NCBI RefSeq assembly: GCF_000150275.1 | Contig: NW_002060945.1 | Location: 4,812,935 to 4,876,934 of the forward strand | From: Trichoplax adhaerens | Taxonomy: Eukaryota; Placozoa; Uniplacotomia; Trichoplacea; Trichoplacidae | Direction: 5' to 3' | Length of the DNA: 64,000 nucleotides | Shown here: positions 27,901 to 39,085 of the stretch, piece after piece | Position numbering within the stretch: the first letter of the stretch is position 1 | Layout of the letters: each line of letters opens with the position of its first letter | Position numbers and translations under genes: made by a program | Notes under the pieces: generated by a model | Databases searched by the model: none | The model's input: the letters and a program-made list of their open reading frames with translations, nothing else | What the model was told of the DNA's origin: nothing

Positions 27901-29583
27901 TACGATCACCATAGTTTTACTTTTGCTATCAACTTTACAAAGGTAATATCAAGAATTTTAGAAAGAGATCTTTAGTACAGTACATTGCCGTAAACCATTC
28001 TACAATAGGGATTATTAACAATCATAAACTACAGTTAAACGATAATTTGTAAATACTACAATCGAGTAAGCTCAATTTTTATGTGTCTACGGACTCGCCC
28101 TCAGATTGCAGCTCTACCAATAGTTATGCGTAAAATCATCTTTCAATATTGTACAATTTAATGTGCGCTAGAGATCTTATAAGAGAGAGAAATGAATTAT
28201 CTAATAACCCAAACACTCTCGTCTCTACTGTGCAGTATAGTGTACAGTACATTCAGTATAATCCAAGTAGCATAGATACAGTAGTTACTGTAGCTGTAAT
28301 TCGAAAATTATAATCAGTAATTTTATGTTTGATCTCATTGGCAAAGAATGTGTATTTTCAATAGACTAGTGGTCGCAAAGACTCTATCGTCGTATTGCGC
28401 ATTTTGTAATCATCCATTTGATAAAATAAAATTATACAATACTGTACAGCACTGTACAGTATAATTGCTAGCGGATAGATAACACTTTACTATCTTTGTG
28501 TGTTCGGGCTGATGATATGAAATATGTTAGTTATTTAATCGACCCGTTTTTTTAACTAAAGATTATAATTACGCGTATACATACTGTAGATTAATTAATT
28601 AGGTTAAGTAATTGATTTTAAACATAACTATGCTGATACATAACTGTTGCTTTCTTGTTATGGTAGTTTTAATGGCAACGGTACTTCAACTAATGTAAAG
28701 TATTGAGTTACCCCTATATGAAACGATTTAATCATGTTGAAAGTGTGGCCGATATAGTATCTCTAAAGTGAAAAATGAAAAAATCAATAGCGAAACTGCT
28801 TGCATGTGAGCGTACTTTGTAGATGTACGCGAAAGGGAGAATGTGGTATGGTAAACTGGTAGTAGAACGTATGCTGATGATCGTGGCCAGCATCTATGCG
28901 CGTATTTGGATCAGATCGGATATCAGATGATCGTTCAATTAGGCTATCGATGATAAGTTACTAACAATAAGCAAATAATTTATCAACAAGTCATAATATG
29001 ACAATCCAATATCGCACTTATCATGTTTCCAGTCAGTAAAAGTAGAATCAAATCTGTCTTCAATTTGTATAATTCATAGCAAGAGCAAAGACTGTCGTAT
29101 CTATTATGACCATATATTGAACACTCGTCCAGTACAGTGCTATGTTACAAAACAGTAGAGTACAGTATTTCGATATCCATTAATGTAAAGGCTATATATA
29201 ATTACCTCAGAAATATCTGGATTCTGTTGGCTGTGATTATCCTCCTCCATCTCTACATGATGATCTACCTCCTGTTCTGCAATAGCAGCAATCTGTGGAC
29301 TTGCTTGGGTTTCTTCATGATGTTCTTGCTTAACTTCAGTGGTAGTGGCGTCAGCGATTGCAGCAGCAGCGCCAATCGGTTCTTGGATTTCTAAAGTCGT
29401 TTTAATACCGACATCAGCGTCTTGACGATCATTAAGAAATATAGGCTCCTCTTCTAGTTCAGGTTGTTCAAAGCTTAGATTGCTATATTCATCGTTAGTA
29501 TCGGAGACATTAGTTGGTTGGGTGGTTTCTTCATCCGAGTTGTTACTATCAAGATCCGGTGGAGGTTGTTCGCGTTCGGCCAT
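24945..29583 (-). CDS. SNX2: Sorting nexin SNX1/SNX2 (PX-BAR retromer-associated)
   Basis: This SNX-BAR protein binds phosphoinositides and shapes endosomal tubules in retromer/ESCPE-1 recycling. Fourteen exons on the minus strand: 29583-29206, 27682-27598, 27370-27327, 26883-26742, 26650-26575, 26493-26415, 26344-26231, 26154-26061, 25935-25799, 25717-25649, 25543-25400, 25323-25243, 25144-25073, 24995-24945. The predicted length is 521 aa (human SNX1 522, SNX2 519). The acidic N-terminal tail (residues 1-126, one exon) is disordered. The PX domain follows: [17 protein letters not shown] with the lipid-binding Arg, VPPAPEKS, then [10 protein letters not shown]. The BAR domain begins near [14 protein letters not shown] and ends [15 protein letters not shown]. 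The IA ending and VPPAPEKS favour SNX2; it may be the single pre-duplication SNX1/2 gene. The acceptor at 25936, just before GATTCC, aligns gap-free with human. The first intron (1.5 kb) is the longest. Confidence 0.94.
28225..28465. repeat. TACAGTA/TACTGTA motif patch in SNX intron 1
   Basis: Words such as GTGTACAGTACATTCAGTA (28238-28256) and TACTGTACAGCACTGTACAG (28441-28460) occur within the first SNX intron, continuing the motif set seen upstream of the gene. Confidence 0.6.
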
Positions 29584-30352
29584 GCTGCTTGGTAATGGTG
29601 GATTACTGCAGAGAGACTGATCAATTTGGTAAAGGTTACTGACGGAAAATTGGGGTATTGTCCACTGTACAATGTACAGTACACGATATGTAGGTGTATC
29701 ATGCAGTATCACGGGTGGACCACGGTCCTTAATGGTTACGTAACTTCATCACTCCAATCGGATCCGATCCGATCCATCAGGGAGTTTATCCAAGGAGTCT
29801 GTGCAGTACGATCGGAAAATGACGACATTCAATCTGGTAACTCAAGCATTTTACTATGAGTGTGCAGATTTACGTGACAGGTACAATTACTGGCTTACGC
29901 GTACCGTACGGATAAACTGGACTGTATAGTATACAGTACAGTACAGTACTGTACGTACTGATACAGTCTATAGAAAGAAAAGCAATTGGAGGCCATTGCT
30001 TTCCACTATCAACTACCAACGGTACGAAATCACCTAATTCAATATTTGTCAATACTGCCAGCTGTACTGTACAATGTACTGTAAAGTACAGTACGGTGTA
30101 CTGTGAAATGGACACTACTGTACTGTGTACTGTAAATGTAGCAAGTGAAAACAGTATCATTTTAAGACCACGTATGTTTCCAAATTTTGAATACTGCACT
30201 CTGCACAAAGTGCCTGACTAGCTAAAAATAGAAGATAGAGTAAAGTAAAAGTCCGTTTTGCTACAACGAAGATTAAAGATTAATTATTGTTATTGTAGAA
30301 GAGTAATACAGTGAGTGTTCTAATCTAGTCTACTTCAAGTTCAAGATCAATA
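29584..30352. promoter_or_regulatory. Divergent promoter region, SNX1/2 and PRRC1
   Basis: Only 769 bp separates the two start codons. The interval contains a nested GATCCGATCC repeat (29757-29776). It also carries very dense GTACAGTAC/TACTGTA words, notably 29921-29962 and 30061-30140. Open frames on both strands (29626-29859, 29870-30208) arise from this skewed composition and have no gene-like features. A shared bidirectional promoter is inferred. Confidence 0.6.
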
Positions 30353-33033
30353 ATGGCAGAAGCACAAGACGCCTTTAATACTCCCCAAAAAGAGATGCCA
30401 CACAACAATGCAACTCCAGTGGATGAAGCGGCTCAGATTCGAAACAGAAATCTAATTTCTGGTAATGCTGTTAGCAATCAACCAGAAACAATGGATGAAC
30501 AAGATAATTCGAAAGAACCTTTAGGTAGTCTAGTTTGCAAAAAAATGATGTTCAAGTAATAATAAAATTCTCGATGATAATTTATGTTGTGACATCGATA
30601 CTCTTACACCATACGTACACTGCACTGTATACATTATATACTGCATTTCAACAAACTTTATTAGTAATACGCAATATCGTAGTAAAAAATCGCTGGTAAT
30701 ATACTGATGATCAGCCCCTCTTTCCTAAAAAATAGATGCTATTTTCGTGTACACTACGTTGAATTTTACTTACACTTTCAATTTAAAGTGATCAACTAGG
30801 AAAATAACCCATTAGCTAATGATCAATAATACTGTGAGAAGTAGGCACTGCATTTGCTACAGTAATTACTACAGTATAATGTCGTTATTAGTCACAGCTT
30901 GACGATAATGTAATTCAACTAATTTGACCTACTGTAGTGCCAGACTTACGCATGCAGTATTTGCCGGTTAAAGACTAAGATTCAATACGATGTATTCATA
31001 AATGACTTCTCTAGCAACTTGGTTCACTTATACTTTACTCATGAACAACCAGTAAAGCACTATGGCTGTACATTGACATACAGATACGATGATCTCAGCT
31101 CCAACTTGGGTTGAATTACACTATGGCCAGCTTAATGTATGACATATGCACAGCACAGTTTGGTAGAAATCCTCAGAAATTTCGTACGCTCTATGATACT
31201 GTACTCTACATACAGCATGCATTATACAGCATAGATCCACACATAAATTCAATCGAAACATCTCATTAACCAACTACCTAATACCAGTGACCTGAAATAG
31301 TGTACTTAAACAAATCGACCCGTAAAATGTTTAGAAATACACCTTTCAAAAATTTCTACTTGCAAAATACAGTATATCCTGCAATAATTATATAATTAGC
31401 TGTCTTAGATTTCAATAACGGTGTACAGGCGTGTCACTATAATAAGATAAAAAAAGTAGGCGAGCCATTTGACGCGTACCTAGATCAACGAGTTATCCTT
31501 TAATTTCCTTTAATTTAAAAAATTGTTATACTTTTCAAAATTTAGCCGATTCGCAGGTAGCTACCAACGAAAATAATAAAGGTGTATGGAATTGGATTTC
31601 TACTGCTGTTGAAAGTAGTATAGGACTCAATGCAAGTAGTCTTGTCAAAACTGCCAAAGAAAATTTATCTAATGTTAAAGGCAGTGCAGTTGAAGGTGCT
31701 CAAGCGATCGGGCGCAATGTTGTTGAAACTACAAAGGTGAGAAAGCTATTGCTTATTATCTGATGAGCATGCTAGAGGTACCATGTGTGATAAGTCAATA
31801 GTGATGTAAGAAAAAAGATTGTTATAGCTGTTGAAGTTCTTGATTTGCAGCGGTATACTCTAACAATTTATGAATTAATTATGTATGGATTCTAGAAATC
31901 AGTAGATATGATGATGTCGACATTAGATCCTGGACTTTCTGCTAATCAAAGTATGTGTGTTATTGCATTGCTATAAGCAATTAGTAAAATAGATAAGGCA
32001 GTATTACAGTGATACTAATTCTTATACTACTATATTATATTGAGCCTTGAAGCAAATTTACGTAGTACTGCGTTATTAAAAACACCCTATCAATATGCTC
32101 TACTAAAAATCTAGATGTTGACAATCTACCCGTCGAGGTTATTGTGTCCGCAAGGAAAGGCTATGTCGTGCAGGCAGTGCACGACTCGTTTAAGGAAGTC
32201 TTTTATTATGCCACTGTAAGTTATCAACCTTTAGAAACCGTTTTAAATATGGCACCACAACCGGTTGGCTTTTCCGCAGGTCTTAAAGCTGCAAAACAAA
32301 TGATTGCTCGTACTAAAGATGTTAACAATAATCGTCCTGACATAGTGTATGTTGGTGTCTCAATCTTTATTGCTGAAGTGGTACCCGGAAGGTGAAATAT
32401 AAATTTATTTTTAAATCGCAGTTATTTATATACCTACAGTACAGTAAATACATCCGAATCTTTTTATTATTACGAAATGAAGCCACGCATACCTTTAATT
32501 AATAATGGTCATTAACTGGCCAATAACGATAATATTGCTGTATACAGTACAAACTGAAAAGATTATAACTTAATGTCTGATACTTTGAATAATTATGTTA
32601 ATTAGGAGTATTTTCTTTTTTTAACAGTTGGTTCGAGATAACATGTGTAGCCCTTGAAGATATCGCGCATGATATTTGTTTAGAGACTTTCTCTCAGGCT
32701 TCCAGAATTCCTACTGAATATGTTTTGAAAGCACAAGAGCAAACACCTGATGATTACCCTTTGAGATGGTCAGGATTAGCTGTAACTTGTGGGCATCTGA
32801 TTAGGGCTGATCGTGATATTGACGGAGATTGGCACGAAGAAATTTTTGGATTAAGTCTGCACGAAATTGTTGCTATAGCAACATCCGTTTTAGCTGGAGA
32901 GTACAGAAAAGCACTAGAAAATTTAATAGCTTCAGCCAGAGAAACTGCTGAAGCAATAATCGAAACTCAAATAAACTTAAAGGGTTCAGATTCAGTTATT
33001 GAATCGCTCATCGAAACTGAAGGGAACATATAA
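30353..33033 (+). CDS. PRRC1: PRRC1 (proline-rich coiled-coil 1)
   Basis: Five exons: 30353-30524, 31546-31736, 31896-31950, 32115-32391, 32628-33033. The predicted length is 366 aa. PRRC1 is a conserved Golgi/ER-exit-site protein linked to COPII coat dynamics and PKA regulation; its C-terminal part has a fold related to the DUF84/inosine-xanthosine triphosphatase family. Family blocks visible here are TLDPGLS, VDNLPVEVIVSARKGYVV, APQPVGFSAGLKAAKQ, the SWFEITCVALED junction, LETFSQAS and DDYPLRWSGLAVTCG. The human protein is about 445 aa; the shortfall is in the N-terminal Pro-rich region, which here is a short polar segment. The tail after AGEYRKALENL is longer and Glu/Ala-rich. A FAM114 assignment was considered and dropped because the C-terminal domain is clearly PRRC1. 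Confidence 0.92.
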
Positions 33034-34292
33034 TAAGCATTATTTAATTTGTCACGGTTTCAAATATAAAAAATTTTACTCAGGGCTTCCATCAAAGATA
33101 TAGACTACAGCATTGTTTATGTCAATGATAAGCTATTTATATAAAATTGACATTTGTTATTTAATATCGTATTGTTCATCTGTCTCGAACTAATATTTGA
33201 ATTATTTTAGATGCTTTGCTTAATTTCCTCACTAGTAACAGTATTTAAAATGTTGAACTTTGACTTACTTTTTTCCTAACAACAAAATATGGCTTAAGCG
33301 CAATAATTTTACTTTATATTGCCGAATGTATAGCAGATATTTACTAAGATATAAACTTAAGAAGGTAGCCAATGCGGCAATACTAAATTTATGAATTGCA
33401 TAAGTTTATTAGAACGGACAATAATCCTATAGGTTCCACAAATATTCCCACAAACAGCCATCATTGACGTGATGAATCACTAGCAATTTATTGTTAATTA
33501 TTGAAATTATAAAATGTTATTAAATATGTGTATCGTCGGTATTTTACTAAGGAATTAAAACATAGTAGGTTAGTTGTCATACTGCTGTCTATAGAAGAAC
33601 TAGTCAGTTAGCATACAAGATCCTTATAAGAGAAAAGGTTAAATAGCAGATCTGATAAATGTATTTATAGCTTTGTACGGCTACTATTCTGTATCAACGA
33701 TTTCTGCATCAACACATCAATACATTGTGGATTGCAGTCTCTGATTAATTATAATTATTAAAATTATCATAACTTCGTAACTTTAACCATAAATTGTAAT
33801 TATACAGTGCCAATCATTTGGCTTAACAAATTTCATTGTATTATTATAAATAGCAATAATACACTTAAAATTACAAATGTAAAACATGCAGGTTCATAAA
33901 TGATACCGTACTGTCTATGCAAATAGAATATATTAACTTTAGTAATAACTTTGAATACGAATGCGTATCCTACATAAATTTAAAATTCTACTGTTAAGTC
34001 AACAGAACATTATCCAATAAAATTTGGCAACGAAATTTCATTAAGGTCGAAGAAGCGGCTATTAATACAAATAATTACAATTATATGTTGATTCGCAGTT
34101 ATACGTGTGTTGTAAAGTCGTATCAGATACAAAAAGTATTTTAAACAAAAATCAGATTACTAAAACCTTCGTTACCATTGGGTTACTATTCATTACAATC
34201 TGGTTGGTATTATTCAAAACATCTAGTGGATAATCACTAGCAATTAAAATGTTACTTCGTAAAGAGCAAGAATGTAGATTTTTTCTACAAAC
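33034..34292. other. Convergent intergenic region, PRRC1 / MSTO1
   Basis: AT-rich sequence between converging stop codons that contains both 3' UTRs. I see no ORF, RNA gene or repeat worth naming. Confidence 0.6.
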
Positions 34293-37200
34293 TTATATAC
34301 TTCTATCAACGCTATAAGCTTCTGCAAGATTAGCTAGATTATCTAAAGCTTCTGAGTACGTGTCTTCTTCCATACCAGTTTCTTTAAACTGATGATAACG
34401 ACGAAAAGCGACTTTTTCGGCTTGATTGAGTAGAGATTTTAGGTAATGTTGACTAGCACAAGTCGATTCCAAACTTGCTATAGCCGCCATATTGCAAGCA
34501 TCTATGAAAATTATATAAAGATAAATTTTTAGATATAGATAGGATCTAGGATATCACTTCTGATCACCTTCCATCCATCTAATTTATTAATTCGAAAAAG
34601 TATGCCTACGTCATAATTATACTAGCAATATGACAGTGCAGGATTACCTAAGTTTTGTAGCTCTTTTTCGTTACTAATCAGAATAAAAAGAATAAAATGA
34701 TAGTAAGCAATAATAATAGTTAAGTGGTCAAAGTAGGAAGGCTGCATTAGCTATCATTGCGGTACTTACTACCAAATTAAGAATTAAGATACAGTAATTG
34801 AATGTAACATTCTCATAAATATTGGAAAGTTAGGCAAAACCTATGCTATCATACCTAGCCTTTTTATAGAATTCTTTTGTGCTATTCTTTGAAAATATTG
34901 ACGGAAAAGGTGCACTGACGTTGCACGCATCATTAACAATCGAGCACAAGCTGCACATAAGCAAATAATATTTAACTTCTTATAGATGTATTACCATAGA
35001 TATAAGTATATTTATACGTTTTCCCAATATAACAGTAAAATTTCATTAGTTCGTTGTTACATACCTCAACGAATTAGGATATGATTTAAATAACAATTTC
35101 TGTAACATCGTTTTTGGAGTATTATTATGTTGCAAACTTTCGGACATCTCTCGAGATGGTACACTCCTATTCCCTCTAATATTTAGCAGTGAAATATACT
35201 TTATGATAACTGTAGTTGCTTGTATAAAGAAACTATATCACATCACTTACTCAAAAGGAGAAGTAGTAATGCCACGTAAGGTAACATAACGAGAAAAGGA
35301 TACATTCTAAAGAATGGTTTATATTAATTAGTTAAAATTCTATTAGCGGTAGTCACGGTAAGCGATGTATTTAAATTGCAATGTAAATGCTTACTCTTTC
35401 TTTATGTTCAGGAGATATGCACGATAAAATAGAATCCAAATCTCCATTAAGACTTTCAAAAAAAGTACCCGAGCTAGCACCATTGTCAATCGGCAGTGGA
35501 AAGCCGGTAGATAACGATAATATCTGTATATACGCGTTTATAGTTAAAACATGGAAGGTAATAATTGAGCACTTGGAAAGATTACCACATAAGCTGGTTA
35601 AAATCAAATTTAAAATACTAATCGCACATACTTTATTAAAATTTTTCAATTTTAATACGTATATTATCATTCAAACCTTGCGCTCAGCTTCCGTTAGAGC
35701 ATCGTAAAGATGATCGGCAGTAAAATTGCTAGACAGAGAACTACAAATCTTCTTTTTTAGTATAATTATAATCGAAGAAATCATGCATATATCTTTTACT
35801 TATTCAATAATTTGATCATTTTCTAACCGATAGGGTAGTGTAGCGGTATCCAAAGAGGCAGCAATGATACTACTAGTGTGATACATCGAAAATGGCTATA
35901 AATTTAAATCAGGTAAGATGCATTAGAGTTGTAATAATTACATATCACAAATGAATGTTACTGTTATTATATACATACATACAACGATTATACAATTTTT
36001 ATATCATTAACTTACATCATATTTTATGCTATTAAATTTTACTGGTTCAATACAACCGACTGCTGCTGATGTATTTAGTGACAATGGTAGGGTTGCATTA
36101 CAATATTCGTGGTAGTTGCACAGTGACAACACAGTGTTTATAATAGTAAGATCAGTTGATGCGTCCTAAGTATTAAATTGATAATTATCAACCATAATTT
36201 ACCAAATACACGATATAGTCATAAGCAGGATTTACCATTGCATGGTTTACTACAGGGAATGGGTTAATATTTATTATTGCTTTCGACCGGAATTCGCTTC
36301 GAAGGTCTTCTATAATTTTGTATCCTAGTCCACCAAATCCATCATAAATATCTGTAAGTATATGAAATCCCTAATAAAGAACAAAATAGAAAGAAGACAA
36401 TAGTTACTAATTGCAAATCTGATGTAGTATAGTAGTATATCATTTTTGCAATAAACTAAAGTAAAGTCTAATTACTTGGAGATGATCGCACTCCTCAGTA
36501 AAAAAATGTAGCTTATCTTCATATTCTTCAGCCATCTGCATAATGAATGATAATTTCTATCAGATATTTTTACCCTATAATTGATGAAATGAATAACATC
36601 CAAACGACCATCGCAAGATGACTTCCTATACCTTATCATAAACATTCAAACCGTAAGTGAAGGTATCGAACGGAGCAAATGTAGCATTATGCATGAATTG
36701 TGGCACAATACATAATGACTTGGGGTGCCAGTGTATACGAAGAAAGTCAGACCAAACTGATATTTCGCTATCTAAGTTATTGTATATTCTGTCTCGATTA
36801 ACTCGAGAAGTATTGCTGTGACTACTACTACCCTTCGAATTCTCTGCTTGACCCAGTGTATCCTTGTCCTTTGCAGAGTTCAAAGCTTCCTACATATAAG
36901 AACATACAATATTAACCTTCGTATGCCATTCCCAAAATTAAAACTTCTACAGTATATTCTATAACAGCTATCACAAACTCATTACAAATTGCTTATTTTA
37001 TTCTGCATAACAGCTACTGTGTCAAGTTTATTAGTAAAATTTATTATATGTTTTAACTAGTAGTAAGAATCAAATGTTTTGAATAGCGAAAATAATAAAG
37101 GTACCCTCTGCCTACTATCCATCACATAAAGATCGCAATGTTTAATAAAAATCAATAACGTTTAAGTTGCAGGAGATTTTAGTTGAACTTACTTTGATTT

Positions 37201-38690
37201 ATTTGAAGTAAACTATCAAGTGCTGTTTAATACTGTACAGCGTTATAAATTGTTTAAGTCTTGTATGAATTACACCTATTGATTCACTCTGCTTACGTTA
37301 TCTTCATATTCTAAATCTTGCAAAAATTGATTTTTTAAGGCAGGTTCTGTGTAATGTTGCTCTGTTGAACCGGACCTAAGTAGTGTAATGTACGGATAAG
37401 CAATTCATTTCGAGTACATTATTATTAGCATCATATTACTTTTCGTGGAATCCTCAAATATTATTAGTGCAGTTATAAAAATTACTAAAATGGCATAATA
37501 AGTTTCGCAATACCACAACGTAATGGCTAATTTCTCAATCGAAATCGACAATTAGTTTTTACTCAAATATGAATCATACCATGAAGGTAATTGATTCTGT
37601 GAGTCAGATTCCTTTGTATTATAAAGATTGCCTTCTTCTTTTAAGCTATTCAAGCTACCTATATGCGCAGATAATAGCATAACCGTATAATCAACGTTAT
37701 TAGGAATAGATGTTCCATTCATATTAGTCTATTATAATTAGTAATTTTGTATTTATTTATTTGCAAAAGAATCAGTATCATTTTACTTTATTTCTAATAA
37801 TGCCTTTATACTCAAAGATTAAGTACAAATACAATAGACGTTCTACAGCATTTTCTATTTTATCTTATGATAAATTATAACTATTTGAAAAGAATGTTTT
37901 CACTGGTATGAAATAAAACACCCGCGTACAGTATACCGAAGGGTGTAAACCTAGTGTAAGTCATGAAATGACACTGGCAATAATGTACGTAGTGCATGAT
38001 AACTATGAACGAGAACACATTTTAGAAATATGTAGTAGGTTGTAGACAATATAGCTCAATTTCTGTAAGGTAATTATGTAAGACTAATCTTATACATCTT
38101 CAATGCAATCAATTTCAGAAAGGGAGGGAACAGTACAGTATATCGTCATTATGCATAGCTAACGGATATCGGATGTGGTGCCGTTTATAGTATATAAGAA
38201 TTAATATAAATTTATAGATATCTATTTTTACCTTTCAAGTCAAAAGCTATTAATCTTGGTGTATAAGTTACTTGACCCTACAAAGATGATAACAACATGT
38301 TGAGATTTGCACGATTCATTCCCTCATGCTGCAGAGTAATTGAAATGTGCAGCTAGCTATCTTACATTTCTTGTCATGCCTTCTCTAAACAGAACATCAT
38401 GATCAATGTCCGACGTTGTAACTTTAGATGGATCATAAATAAATGATCCTTCCTAGTATATAACATTGAAAAATTCATTTTAGTAATCTAAAAATGTAAA
38501 GTACTGTATATTTTCTACGTTTAACTAAACAATTCTTTGCATCTTCTAGAATGTTTACAATCAAATCAATGAATAACATTGCATCGGCAAGAATGATAGG
38601 ATTCTTTACGACCTGCAAATTCCACCAGTGTGCACCAACAAAATTGGAATAATGACCAATCTGTATTGATAAAATTTCTCCACGATTCAT
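34293..38690 (-). CDS. MSTO1: MSTO1 (Misato), tubulin-like mitochondrial distribution factor
   Basis: Misato is a diverged member of the tubulin/FtsZ superfamily. It influences mitochondrial fusion, morphology and distribution. Sixteen exons on the minus strand: 38690-38613, 38452-38366, 38277-38232, 37658-37580, 37375-37297, 36889-36632, 36535-36476, 36370-36236, 36165-36016, 35895-35828, 35740-35677, 35523-35395, 35198-35065, 34950-34855, 34673-34648, 34501-34293. The predicted length is 565 aa (human 570). Diagnostic matches are IQIGHYSNFVGAHWWNLQ at the N-terminus, SLNSLKEEGNLY, VWSDFLRIHWHPKSLC, EECDHLQGFHILTDIYDGFG and ASLDTATLPYR. The tubulin GGGTGSG loop is replaced by DGFGGLGYK, as expected for Misato. 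Exon 15 is a 26-nt microexon, required to fix the phase between exons 14 and 16. The exon 10 donor is the weak CG|GTTAGA; reading through it gives a stop. The exon 13 acceptor (ATAAAG) is also non-ideal. Confidence 0.92.
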
Positions 38691-39085
38691 TAGGCAACTT
38701 TTTGAAGCAAAGTAAGTTAGTGATAATTAAGGAAGAAAAGGCCTTTCCCAGCAGATTCCCAGCTACTTACCAACACTCACACAGTACAAATCAGCTGGAA
38801 TCGCATATGATATACTGTACTGTATGGGTATGAGTTGGCCAAACCAGCCCAGTCGTTATGTGACGATAGGAAGCCCAATGAAGGACTGTACACTGTACAG
38901 TAAGTACTGTACGCTACTAGAAACATACCGTACTGTGCACAGTACATTATGCTAAATACTCGTACTGTACTGTACAGTACAGTACATACCTGGTTGCAGT
39001 AACGTGTGGAACAGTAAATAATTCTGCTCTGGCAGTCTAGCCCTAATCGTTTCAAAGATAGAGAGGTAGGCAGGGCAGTAAAATA
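38691..39085. promoter_or_regulatory. Compact divergent promoter, MSTO1 and POLR3G-like
   Basis: Only 395 bp separates the two ATGs. The interval contains the densest palindromic array in the window (38884-38988), including the self-complementary run around ACTGTACTGTACAGTACAGT. It very likely serves both genes and includes their 5' UTRs (inference). Confidence 0.65.
38884..38988. repeat. TACTGTA/TACAGTA palindromic array between MSTO1 and POLR3G-like
   Basis: Overlapping CTGTACACTGTACAGTA, AAGTACTGTACG, CGTACTGTGCACAGTAC and GTACTGTACTGTACAGTACA units. Most are self-complementary and could form hairpins or bind a dimeric protein. Confidence 0.85.

Noticed and set aside
29140-30208. Long minus-strand ORFs extending SNX exon 1 upstream and downstream, and a 112-codon ORF at 29870-30208.
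   Set aside because: The extensions pass the real start and donor of SNX exon 1; the other is built from GTACAGTAC repeats (Tyr/Val/Leu/Cys-rich).
30353-31736. FAM114/NOXP20-like reading of the N-terminal exons.
   Set aside because: Similarity is only compositional; exons 3-5 match PRRC1 throughout.
35740-35828. Apparent in-frame stop after MSTO1 exon 10 (read-through gives LENDQIIE then stop), suggesting a broken gene.
   Set aside because: An earlier weak donor CG|GTTAGA in phase 2 joins to the next exon in frame and matches family length, so the gene looks intact.
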